64,000 nucleotides of DNA, from positions 41,757 through 105,756 of the forward strand of contig NZ_JABXYX010000019.1 in the NCBI RefSeq assembly GCF_017982655.1, written 5' to 3'. Both the position numbers and the translations under genes were made by a program. Below are positions 56,110 to 63,898 of the stretch, piece by piece. The notes beneath the pieces were generated by a model that worked only from the letters and a program-made list of their open reading frames with translations, was not told where the DNA came from and made no database searches. Origin of the DNA: Brasilonema sp. CT11. GTDB taxonomy: Bacteria; Cyanobacteriota; Cyanobacteriia; Cyanobacteriales; Nostocaceae. Positions within the stretch are counted from its first letter, which is position 1. Each line of letters opens with the position of its first letter.

Positions 56110-58338
56110 TCACTCATCAACCTTTTCCAAACGCACCACAGCATTATAATCTGGCACTCCTTCACGCGATCGCTTACTTTTATCCAGCAACACATTCCCC
56201 TCGGGCCAATGTACCTGCAAATTTCCTGGTTTAATGGGTGCTGTGTAAACTTTTCCTTTTAAATTACCAAGCTCGTTTGTCAGAATAACTACATCACCAT
56301 CATTCAATCCAAAGTGTTTGGCATCTACCTCATTGATCAAAACCGCCTCGCGTACTGCCCCTGTAATCGCATCCTTGCGCTCTTGTACCATAGAATTAAA
56401 CTGCTTACCTCGACGCGTAGCTACTAGGAAGCAACCTTCTGGTAATTCTCGCTCTCCACGAGACACCACCGCAAAATGAGCTTTACCATCAGCAGTTGGA
56501 AAATTCCAGCCAAAGCACAAATGTGAACCGCTATACTGAAACTGGTCGCCTGCTTCCTTGAGGTGTTGAATTCCAGCGTATTGCAGGATAACTTGGGCAA
56601 TTTCTTGACGCATAGCAGCAGTATCAACAAAAGTCAACTTGTCTGCCAACTCAGGACGCACCCGCCTTGCCAATTCCATAAACACTTCCCACTCTGGACG
56701 CGCCTCCCCAATACGGGGACCAAGAATTTCTGGGCTAAAAATGACTCGGCGTTCAGTGCTGGTTTCTGTGACTCCCCCTGGTATTTCGTAGCGAGTTGTT
56801 GCAGGTAACAGCACCACAGTATCTGTTGGTTCCACAAGCATTTGGCTAGAAAGAACAATATCCATGTGTACTCGCATCGGTACTCGCTTCAAGGCATCTT
56901 CTACATAATCAGGTTCTGGCAAAACCTCCAAGAAATTCCCACCTACAGAGAACAATACGTCTAACTGTCCCTCAGATGCTGCATGAATCATTTCTGGAGC
57001 AATCAAACCTTTTGTGACTGGCACATCAAAGCCCCAGAGTTTGCTCAACTGAGCAGCATTTTCTGGGATAATAGGCTTACCACCAGGAAAGACTGTGGCG
57101 TAACATCCCATCTCTGCACCACCTTGTACCCCAGAGTGACCGCGAATGGGCATCAAACCGCAACCTTCCCGACCAACAAAACCTTTGGTAAGAGCCAAGT
57201 TAATAATAGCTCTGACATTGTCTTCGCCACACTCATGCTGGGTAATACCCATGCTCCAGACAAAGACAGCTTTATTTGCTTCTCCAACCATTTTGGCAAA
57301 AGCATACATTTCATCGTGAGTAGCTCCTGAAAGCTGCTCTAACTCTTCCCAAGATTGAGTTTCAAGGAAAGCTTTCAGCTCATCAAATCCAGCAGTGTAG
57401 AGGTTGATAAACGACTCGTCTACCCAGCCGTTGGCAATCATATGCTTGATTGTCCCATTCAAAAATGCCATGTCCCCGCCCATGTTTACCAAAAAGAAAT
57501 CTTCAGCAAACTTAGTACCAAACAAAGCACTTTCTGGGATTGAGGGAACCCAGTATCGCTCCATCCCTGGCTCGCGATAGGTGTTAATCACGACTATTCT
57601 TGTACCTGCCTTCTTGGCATTGTGCAGATACTTAACTGTGACAGGTTGATTATTGGCTACATTTGAACCAATGAAAACTAATAAATCTGTGCCAATCCAG
57701 TCTTTGTAAGAGCAGGTGGTCGCAGCAGCACCGATTGCACCTTTTAAACCAGCGGTACTAGGAGAATGACAGATACGGGCGGCGTTGTCAATGTTGTTGG
57801 TTCCCATCGCCCGCACAGCTTTTTGAGTGGCGTAGTATGTTTCGTTGACGGTGCCTCTGCTGGTAATATAAAAGCTTAAGCGGTCTGGTGTTGTGGCGCG
57901 AATGCGACTGGCGATCGCTTCCAATGCCTCATCCCAGTTGACTCGGCGAAAGCCTTTTTCCCCACTCTGGCGGATCATTGGGTAAGGAAGCCGTCCCAAC
58001 TCGCGTAGTTCAGCACTCTTTTTTGTCTGCAACGCAGAGACATCCGCCAAGATTGCAGGGTCAAAAGCTGGCATTGTGTTCATCTGCAAAAGCCGCAATC
58101 GGACATTGCAGACATGAATTCCATCTACTGTCCAATCTTTCATCCCGGTTGTCCCCAAAGCGCAACCATCACAAACACCCTTATTCAGGATGTTCCACGC
58201 ATAAGGCAACTTGTAACGAGATAGCCAAATGGCACGAAAAACTTCCCAGTAGTTATTTGGATATTGCTCGCCAATACCAAAGGGCTTCCAACTTGCCCAA
58301 TGTGAGGGTGTCCAATGCTTTTTGGGTTTAGGCAACAT
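56110..58338 (-). CDS. FdhF/YdeP-type molybdopterin oxidoreductase
   Basis: The 742-aa bis-MGD enzyme of the formate dehydrogenase-like class (YdeP/FdhF branch) carries cysteines in GVCDGCALGTTG and GIHVCNVRLR (about residues 52-80) that could hold an Fe-S cluster. The Mo-ligand Cys is in DNAARICHSPSTAGLKG (near residue 190). The C-terminal MopB beta-barrel reads INEVDAKHFGLNDGDVVIL. No NADH- or quinone-linked partner subunit is adjacent; FdhD lies 1.9 kb away. Formate oxidation is possible but YdeP proteins have no settled reaction. The first bases of the gene recur at 59979-60001. Confidence 0.87.
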   Translation of the reverse strand: MLPKPKKHWTPSHWASWKPFGIGEQYPNNYWEVFRAIWLSRYKLPYAWNILNKGVCDGCALGTTGMKDWTVDGIHVCNVRLRLLQMNTMPAFDPAILADVSALQTKKSAELRELGRLPYPMIRQSGEKGFRRVNWDEALEAIASRIRATTPDRLSFYITSRGTVNETYYATQKAVRAMGTNNIDNAARICHSPSTAGLKGAIGAAATTCSYKDWIGTDLLVFIGSNVANNQPVTVKYLHNAKKAGTRIVVINTYREPGMERYWVPSIPESALFGTKFAEDFFLVNMGGDMAFLNGTIKHMIANGWVDESFINLYTAGFDELKAFLETQSWEELEQLSGATHDEMYAFAKMVGEANKAVFVWSMGITQHECGEDNVRAIINLALTKGFVGREGCGLMPIRGHSGVQGGAEMGCYATVFPGGKPIIPENAAQLSKLWGFDVPVTKGLIAPEMIHAASEGQLDVLFSVGGNFLEVLPEPDYVEDALKRVPMRVHMDIVLSSQMLVEPTDTVVLLPATTRYEIPGGVTETSTERRVIFSPEILGPRIGEARPEWEVFMELARRVRPELADKLTFVDTAAMRQEIAQVILQYAGIQHLKEAGDQFQYSGSHLCFGWNFPTADGKAHFAVVSRGERELPEGCFLVATRRGKQFNSMVQERKDAITGAVREAVLINEVDAKHFGLNDGDVVILTNELGNLKGKVYTAPIKPGNLQVHWPEGNVLLDKSKRSREGVPDYNAVVRLEKVDE

Positions 58339-58478
58339 AATGAAGGAGCGCAGAAACTATTAGCTGAGTATGTACTCGTTGACGCACTTACTATTATATG
58401 TCTCTATTGTCAAGATCGATTATCAGAAGCTTGACGAAGTACGAGCAACTAAAGCAAATATTCAACCAAGTTTTGACT

Positions 58479-58691
58479 TTACTCTTGATTTGTGACTAAT
58501 ACCTCTGAACCTACATCTAAACCAAACTCCAGTGGAATGGGTGAATCTGGTTCCTGCTGGCTGCGATTGATTTGAAAAGAAAGCGATCGCCCGCAAGGGC
58601 TTGGCTCCCTGCTGGAGCATCGCACTTGCCCCAGATCCAATTGAAAGCTATCTACAAGTCTCCCACGAATTTTTGGTTGAAACTGACTCAC
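58479..58691 (-). pseudogene. Truncated second copy of the CIA30-domain gene
   Basis: It covers only the last 60 residues of the protein encoded at 60235-60861 (FQPKIRGRLVD...SFQINRSQQEPDSPIPLEF...). There is no signal peptide or N-terminal half, and homology stops abruptly near 58690. Relative to the complete gene it has a 33-bp in-frame insertion (58591-58623) right after a GCGATCGC octamer. Confidence 0.85.
58591..58623. repeat. 33-bp palindromic insertion at a HIP1 site
   Basis: CCGCAAGGGCTTGGCTCCCT begins it and GGAGCATCGC ends it. The uninterrupted counterpart at 60339-60346 runs GCGATCGC straight into ACCTGC. The insertion ends in ATCGC, repeating the target bases, as a short target duplication would. 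Confidence 0.8.
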
Positions 58692-58721
58692 TAGATTTGT
58701 AGTCTACTCAATTGAAAACTG

Positions 58722-58833
58722 GGCGTTGCACAAAAAGGGGATGAAGTACGAACCGCCAAGTCGCCAAGAGCGCCAAGAAATAAGTTTTCAAGGGCGCAAA
58801 AAAAATAAACTCATCCCGCAAATATGCAACGCC
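58722..58833. mobile_element. 112-bp MITE with 8-bp target duplication
   Basis: Ends GGCGTTGCA...GGGATGA and TCATCCCGC...TGCAACGCC are inverted (16 of 23 positions paired). The core is CCGCCAAGTCGCCAAGAGCG-like repeat. GAAAACTG flanks it exactly at 58714-58721 and 58834-58841. A related end lies at 63876-63898. Confidence 0.85.
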
Positions 58834-58853
58834 GAAAACTGCTGTATGGGGGG

Positions 58854-59762
58854 TTAAAACTTCTCATTAGAATATTCACCACTGGAATTCCAAGTCATAA
58901 AATCTTCAATATTGCCTTTGATTGTGTTGCAAATGGTATTTAGGGACAGATCGTTGGCATCGTAACCAAAAGGGTTTTCGATTTCAATGCCAATTTCTTC
59001 AATGCCAAATAGAGTAAAACTAATCAAAGCAACGATCGCACCCGTCCACAAACCCGCACCCTTAACTAGTTGAAAAGGCAATGACAGACAATAAATTAAT
59101 AGCAGTTGCTTGAGATGAATGGTATAAGCTATGGGTAAGGGCGTTTTCAAAATGCGCTCGCAGCCCCCCAAAATATCGATCAATTTGTCCACCAACTGAT
59201 GTAAGGCAGTCAGTTGATAGATATTTAGACAACCACGTTCATGCTGATGCTGCAAGTAATCCCCAATCCAAAAGGCAATTTCTAGTGAGGGATGATTTAT
59301 ATTTTTGAGCTTAGAATACTGGATTTCGGACAGCAATGGCGCTAACTCATTGTTTACGGGTTCTGCCCTTAGATGTAACTTCAGCGCGAAGGCAAAAGCA
59401 ATCACTTGCCGCAGTATAGCCTCTTTTTCTACTCGGTCATCGGGTGATTGCTCTTTAACTGTTATCCAAATTCCTCTTGTTAAATTACGACTCACATTGA
59501 CTAAACTTCCCCAGAGCTTACGACCTTCCCAAAACCTTTCGTAAGCGCTATTAGTTCGGAAAACCAGTAATAAGCTTAAAATGATGCTGGGAACAATACC
59601 CGCAAAAATCGGTTGAGAGACAGGAAGCTTATTATAGTAAAGAATAGAAATAATAACACCAAATAAGCCAATCGAAATAACTCGCTTATAAATTTTTGGG
59701 ACAACTGACCCTTTAATTTGTAAAGCAAATCGAAACCAATGTCCTTTTTCGATTTTCATCAA
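58854..59762 (-). CDS. Bestrophin-like membrane protein (UPF0187)
   Basis: The 302-aa protein matches the bestrophin/RFP-TM chloride-channel family: FRFALQIKGSVVPKIYKRV at the start, a TM pair (FGVIISILYYN; PSIILSLLLVFRTNSAYERFWEGRKLW), a central helical domain, and the conserved PFQLVKGAGLWTGAIVALISFTLFGIEEIGIEIENPFG near 230-270. Bacterial members form pentameric ion channels; in algae relatives move bicarbonate near thylakoids. It lies inside the duplicated fdhF/CIA30 junction. Confidence 0.9.
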   Translation of the reverse strand: MMKIEKGHWFRFALQIKGSVVPKIYKRVISIGLFGVIISILYYNKLPVSQPIFAGIVPSIILSLLLVFRTNSAYERFWEGRKLWGSLVNVSRNLTRGIWITVKEQSPDDRVEKEAILRQVIAFAFALKLHLRAEPVNNELAPLLSEIQYSKLKNINHPSLEIAFWIGDYLQHQHERGCLNIYQLTALHQLVDKLIDILGGCERILKTPLPIAYTIHLKQLLLIYCLSLPFQLVKGAGLWTGAIVALISFTLFGIEEIGIEIENPFGYDANDLSLNTICNTIKGNIEDFMTWNSSGEYSNEKF

Positions 59763-60001
59763 ATAAGTTCCTTGTTTAAAATCGTTGTAAACTGCGCGCA
59801 GTAAATATCTTATTGTGGTTGGGACAAAAAAACGGTTCCCTGCTTATCTTTACATCAAAATATATACTTACAAATTGATTTTTATAACTTATAATACTAT
59901 TTAATATCAAGTCCACAACTTTGTAATAACTGTTTATAAAAAGAAAAGTAAGGAAAGTAGGAATTTTAAATATAGCAATCCAGGGTGTCCAATGCTTTTT
60001 G

Positions 60002-60136
60002 GGCGTTGCTGAATCAGGGTATAAATTGTCATTTTGAGCGTAACGAAGTGAAGCGAAAAATCTCGCAGATGCTTCATTTCGCGCTCGCTACATTCAGCAT
60101 GACAAAACTGAATTCATACTTCAAATCAGCAACGCC
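60002..60136. mobile_element. 135-bp MITE-like element with GGCGTTGCTGA ends
   Basis: GGCGTTGCTGA at the left pairs exactly with TCAGCAACGCC at the right; GTATAAAT/ATTCATAC extend the pairing inward. The core is a diverged GTCATT-TGAGCG hairpin like 42859-42923. TTTTTG occurs on both flanks (59996-60001 and 60137-60142), a likely 6-bp target duplication. Confidence 0.8.
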
Positions 60137-60142
60137 TTTTTG

Positions 60143-60179
60143 CCCCTACACCCCTACACCCTTACACCCTTACACCCTT
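60143..60179. repeat. Heptameric tandem repeat (CCCTACA/CCCTTACA units)
   Basis: About five units, directly after the MITE. Same family as 29922-29957. The remainder of the gap 59763-60234 is AT-rich and shows no gene. Confidence 0.85.
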
Positions 60180-60234
60180 TCTTCTCTTGACGAAGTACGA
60201 GCAACTAAAGCAAATATTTAACCAAGTTTTGACT

Positions 60235-60861
60235 TTACTCTTGATTTGTGACCAATACCTCTGAACCCACATCTAAAGCAAACTCAAGTGGAATGGGTGA
60301 ATCTGGTTCCTGCTGGCTGCGATTGATTTGAAAAGAAAGCGATCGCACCTGCTTAAGATCCAATTGAAACCTATCTACAAGTCTCCCACGAATTTTTGGT
60401 TGAAACTCACTCAAAGGCAACTTCACTTTTGTCCAGTCTGTCCCAACAACAAACTCTTGCTCAAATGTGAGAGTTCCAGCGTCCTGCTGAGTTTGCTCGT
60501 CTTTGAGTGTTAGCGTATAAACGACTCTAGCTTCTTTAGATTTAGCGTAGAATTCTATGTACTTGTATTGGCTCAAATCTTGGGATAAAGGTGTTTCTAC
60601 AAACGCAAACCCGACAAGTCCCCCATTACCCTCAATCGCAGCCAGTGTACCCTGAAATTGTAATTCCTTTTGCGCTTTGAGCAATGTTGCAACGCTAGCA
60701 CCAACTTGCGGTCTTTCAGTTTTATCAGTCTTGATCAACCAATCTGCCTCAACAGTTGAGACCGTCAGTCTGGGGTCTTCAAAATGATTAACTTCTGCGC
60801 TTGCCAAAGAAGAGTTCATTAAACAAAGGAGAATAGAGGCTACAACTAACTTTTTTATCAC
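60235..60861 (-). CDS. CIA30-domain protein, secreted
   Basis: This 208-aa protein has a signal peptide (KLVVASILLCLMNSSLASAE). Its CIA30-like beta-sandwich domain includes ALLKAQKELQFQGTLAAIEG-like, GGLVGFAFVETPLSQDLSQYKYIEFYAKS and LPLSEFQPKIRGRLVD segments. CIA30 domains were first seen in a complex I assembly factor and resemble carbohydrate-binding modules. A periplasmic location here argues against a direct complex I role. A truncated copy lies at 58479-58691. Confidence 0.82.
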   Translation of the reverse strand: MIKKLVVASILLCLMNSSLASAEVNHFEDPRLTVSTVEADWLIKTDKTERPQVGASVATLLKAQKELQFQGTLAAIEGNGGLVGFAFVETPLSQDLSQYKYIEFYAKSKEARVVYTLTLKDEQTQQDAGTLTFEQEFVVGTDWTKVKLPLSEFQPKIRGRLVDRFQLDLKQVRSLSFQINRSQQEPDSPIPLEFALDVGSEVLVTNQE

Positions 60862-61010
60862 GTTAAGAATTATACAATATTGCTACCACTTGTTCATAAC
60901 ATGGCGGCAAATCGTCTTGTCAAATTCTCAATGTCATCCAAGCGAGCGATAAGCCGGAGCATTTAGGACGTTCGGTGAAGCTACTTCGACTTAGCCATTG
61001 TTAAGAGCCA

Positions 61011-61047
61011 GTTGCTACACAAAAAAGCATACATATACGGTTGACAG
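61011..61047 (+). repeat. Left inverted repeat flanking the metal cassette
   Basis: AAAAAGCATACATATACGG followed by TTGACAG. Its reverse complement recurs at 63795-63832 with one mismatch over the 27-bp core and a small indel outside it. Confidence 0.85.
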
Positions 61048-61313
61048 GGGATGGAAACTAATTCTATCAGTTAGAACTCAAATACCAACAATTGACCCAA
61101 AACTGGTAAAACACCCAAGAAGGTTGGTGACACCGTTAACAACCACGAGAAGTTAATACTTTTCGTTACCCATTTTACGTAATCGCTATAACGTGCCGTG
61201 CTGAACCACTAACTAGTTGCGGTTAACGCTCGTAGGAAAAAAATAGCATACTACAACCTGACAAACTTTTCTCTACTTGTATTTCATGCTCGATTCGCAT
61301 GCGGTCAAATAAT

Positions 61314-61441
61314 ATCGTGTCCGGTGAAAGACTTATCATTAAGACTGCAAGGGAGCAGGGGGCAGGGAGCAGGGGGAGAAAGAGTTTTCACTCTTTTTGC
61401 ACAGATGCATCGAATTATAACTAATTAGGCGGACATGATAT
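61314..61441. mobile_element. Degenerate ATATCATGTCCGG-family element
   Basis: Ends ATATCGTGTCCGG and GGCGGACATGATAT match the MITEs at 39732 and 45620, but the core is unrelated (GGGAGCAGGGGGCAGGGAG). About 128 bp. Confidence 0.65.
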
Positions 61442-61725
61442 AACGCGGGTTCGAGTTCAAATACTGTAGGAAGCGACACGACTAGTCACACTTTTGACAT
61501 AAGATTGCAATGCCTCTGTCATATAAATAGGTTTTAATAAACCTTACGTCAATGTTAATATAAGTAAATTCCATAAATGAAACCAAAATAGCTGGCTCAG
61601 TATGGAGGTACGGCTCATACAGAGTCTAAGGAATCTGTTTTCAGTGATTTACTATCGACTACTGACTATAGAAGTCAGAATGCTGCCTTTCAAGCATTAA
61701 TATCGTCTGATCTGCGAGGTAGAAA

Positions 61726-61917
61726 ATGACAGTTCAATCTTCTAGTTCGATCCAGCAACAAGTCACCCGTCGGGTGCTATCAGTGCCTGTACAATCAGCG
61801 CTGTATGTTGGACTGTGTTCTTTGATTCTGTGGACAATTTATTTCACTACATACCCCGCTATCCATGACACGACTCATACTCTGCGTCACCACACACTGA
61901 TGGTGAGTTGCCATTAG
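61726..61917 (+). CDS. cbtB: CbtB-like cobalt-transport subunit
   Basis: The 63-aa protein has one TM helix (ALYVGLCSLILWTIYFTTY, about 24-42). A short His-rich C-terminal tail follows (HDTTHTLRHHTLMVSCH, six His in 17 residues), the signature of CbtB, a predicted small subunit of a cobalt transporter. GAGGT lies 5 nt before the ATG. It leads a three-gene + strand set. Confidence 0.88.
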   Translation: MTVQSSSSIQQQVTRRVLSVPVQSALYVGLCSLILWTIYFTTYPAIHDTTHTLRHHTLMVSCH

Positions 61918-61930
61918 TTGATTAGAGTCA

Positions 61931-63175
61931 ATGAGCGCGCAGGAGTTCAGAAATCAAATGACTTTACTTAAATGGTCTAAGCTGATCGGTGCGATGTGCA
62001 TGATCGCAATTGTCCTGTATGGTTGGATCGGACTTTCCCAATCCCCTCAAGCATCGGTGCGGCTAACAACTAATCCACCGATTAATCAGGTTCGACCCCT
62101 TGAGGCTGAAGCCACCACAGTGTTGGGATCAGGGCACTACAATCCGCCAGTGCAGCTGATGCTGCAAGCGGTTGATGCTCAAGGGCAATCTTTGAAAGAT
62201 GCCAAAATCCACTTGCAATTATTCACCCGTCCTAAAAACCCCTGGTTCACAACAGATTTTCCGATCGTCGAGGGGACAAAGTTGCTGGACATAGAGGGCA
62301 ATGCACCAACAGGTCAGTTACAGGTTCAACAAACCCTGCCGATCCGGGGAACGTACCAACTCCTGGTATCAGTTACTCCGCTCGTTGCCAATGCGTTTGA
62401 GCCGATTCAGCAAAAGCTAACGCTGACGCTGCCTGAAAATCCCTTAAAGTTTCGCTACTTTGGCATCCTGGTTGTGATTTTACTGGCAGTTGGACTACTA
62501 GGAGGTTGGGTGATAGGGGGCAGACAAGCGATTCAACCCGGAGAAATTGCCCCGCAACGGGTGCGATTGTTGTTGAGTGGATTGATTGTGGTAGCGATCG
62601 CTGCACTCCTGTTCGTCAACATTAGCGCTGAACTTGCCGAATCGCATATGTCGATGTCGATGCCAGGGATGGGAGAAGAAGTTCCGCCCTCTGGTAAACC
62701 CGCCAAATTGGAGTCTCAAGGACTTTATATGCAACTATCGGGTGACCAGAGTGCAACGGTCGGTCAACCTGCCAAATTGCAAGTCAGCGTCAGTGATCCC
62801 AAAATCAACCAACCCGTGACAGATGTTGTGTTGAAGGTAACAACCACCCAACTCGAAAATAATTGGGTGGCGTTTGCTTATCAGGGTACTCCAGACAGCA
62901 ACGGAAAATTGTCGTGGGAGCAGGAGTTCTTTGACGGTGCCCCGCATAGCATTGTTGTCGAGGTTGCGCCGCAAGCAAACGCCACTCGGCAATTTCAACC
63001 ATTCCAAGTGGCAGAGAATATTCCAGTCGAAGGTGTTGCTCCGCCGATGCAAGTCCGGTTGATTTCGCTGGCTTACTTCACCGCAATTGTAGTAATTGGT
63101 TTGCTGTTGGGACTGTGGCTGCGACAGCGGCAGACTCAGCGTACCGGGTTGACTTGGAAGCGTAGCGTTTCCTAA
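61931..63175 (+). CDS. Two-domain YtkA/FixH-like membrane protein with Met-rich motif
   Basis: The 414-aa protein has TM segments at about 18-34, 175-197, 212-230 and 380-402. Two extracytoplasmic beta-domains have the look of YtkA/FixH-like folds; the second reads YMQLSGDQSATVGQPAKLQ...DSNGKLSWEQEFFDGAPH. A metal-type Met/His motif ESHMSMSMPGMGEE lies between (about 236-249). An internal ATG at 61958 with AGGAG 12 nt upstream is a rival start. It takes the place where a CbtA permease would be expected. GC content looks higher than in the neighbours. A role in metal handling is inferred from context. Confidence 0.72.
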   Translation: MSAQEFRNQMTLLKWSKLIGAMCMIAIVLYGWIGLSQSPQASVRLTTNPPINQVRPLEAEATTVLGSGHYNPPVQLMLQAVDAQGQSLKDAKIHLQLFTRPKNPWFTTDFPIVEGTKLLDIEGNAPTGQLQVQQTLPIRGTYQLLVSVTPLVANAFEPIQQKLTLTLPENPLKFRYFGILVVILLAVGLLGGWVIGGRQAIQPGEIAPQRVRLLLSGLIVVAIAALLFVNISAELAESHMSMSMPGMGEEVPPSGKPAKLESQGLYMQLSGDQSATVGQPAKLQVSVSDPKINQPVTDVVLKVTTTQLENNWVAFAYQGTPDSNGKLSWEQEFFDGAPHSIVVEVAPQANATRQFQPFQVAENIPVEGVAPPMQVRLISLAYFTAIVVIGLLLGLWLRQRQTQRTGLTWKRSVS

Positions 63176-63361
63176 GTCAGTGTCAAAAGAGCGTTATAGC
63201 TGTGTCATTCGGTTAGTAAATACATTTGCTCTTGGTTTTTTCGCCCAATCATTGGACAGGCTGATTGCCTAAAATTCCATGTCGGATACCATTGAGTGTT
63301 CGACATGAATTTTTATAGACGTGTTACTAAGTTACGGAAAGCTGTTGCAAATCGCTTATTT

Positions 63362-63763
63362 ATGAATCATCAACACATCATATTTGTCTGCACAATCTGT
63401 GGAAGTAGTCATCAGACAAAACAGTATGTTGCTAAAAGCGCCGGTGAACGGCTGCTAGATAAATTACAAACCCTATATCATGACTGGGTGTTGCAAGACG
63501 AGTTCTCAATTCAACCAGTTAAATGCATGGGTGTTTGTGATCGCTCTTGTGCAATTGCTTTGGTCTGTTCTAACAAACACACCTACTTATTCGGCGATCT
63601 GCCTGCTGATGCTGAACGTGTAGACAAGACAGCAACTGCCGTACTTGAGTGTGCTAGTCAGTATCACGCCAAGCCGGATGGTTTGATGCCCTATGCCGAG
63701 CGCCCGGAACTGCTCAGAGCCGGAGCGATCGCACGGATTCCACCTCTGCCGCCGTGTCAATAG
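63362..63763 (+). CDS. DUF1636 metal-binding protein
   Basis: This 133-aa protein (ATG 63362, MNHQHIIFVCTICGSS) has the DUF1636 thioredoxin-like 2Fe-2S pattern of four cysteines: CTIC near residues 10-13 and CMGVCDRSC near 57-65. It ends in a Pro-rich ARIPPLPPC. DUF1636 genes usually sit with cobalt/cobalamin genes. An earlier in-frame start at 63305 or 63296 is possible but adds residues outside the family. It closes the cassette, 32 bp before the right inverted repeat. Confidence 0.83.
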   Translation: MNHQHIIFVCTICGSSHQTKQYVAKSAGERLLDKLQTLYHDWVLQDEFSIQPVKCMGVCDRSCAIALVCSNKHTYLFGDLPADAERVDKTATAVLECASQYHAKPDGLMPYAERPELLRAGAIARIPPLPPCQ

Positions 63764-63794
63764 ACATTTTACTAAATTGCCTAAATTCTATCTT

Positions 63795-63832
63795 CTGTCA
63801 ACCGTATATTTATGCTTTTTGTGTATGTAGCA
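63795..63832 (-). repeat. Right inverted repeat flanking the metal cassette
   Basis: CTGTCAACCGTATATTTATG and the following CTTTTTGTG are the reverse complement of the left repeat at 61011-61047 apart from one substitution in the core. Confidence 0.85.
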
Positions 63833-63875
63833 CCCTTTTTCTTAAGAATGGCTAAAAGGTAGATATAACAAAGTT

Positions 63876-63898
63876 GGCGTTGCATAAATGCGGGATGA
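63876..63898 (+). repeat. MITE/IS-type end, partner not seen
   Basis: A 23-bp sequence beginning GGCGTTGCATAAATGC and ending GGGATGA matches the ends of the element at 58722-58833. The opposite end is not found before the window stops. Confidence 0.6.

Larger units (their letters stand above)
60862..61725. other. Long gap upstream of the CbtB cassette
   Basis: It contains the left inverted repeat (61011-61047), a degenerate MITE (61314-61441) and a GGAGCAGGGGGCAGG phrase. I looked for a cobalamin riboswitch (GCCACTG box) and did not find one. The cbtB ribosome-binding site GAGGT lies at 61716-61720. Confidence 0.5.

Noticed and set aside
58479..58691. Independent small gene of 70 aa
   Set aside because: It is a truncated duplicate of the CIA30 gene with no start region.
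59985..60221. 78-aa plus-strand ORF
   Set aside because: It is made of a MITE and the heptamer repeat.
60862..61725. Cobalamin riboswitch upstream of cbtB
   Set aside because: No GCCACTG-type B12 box or matching fold was found by eye.
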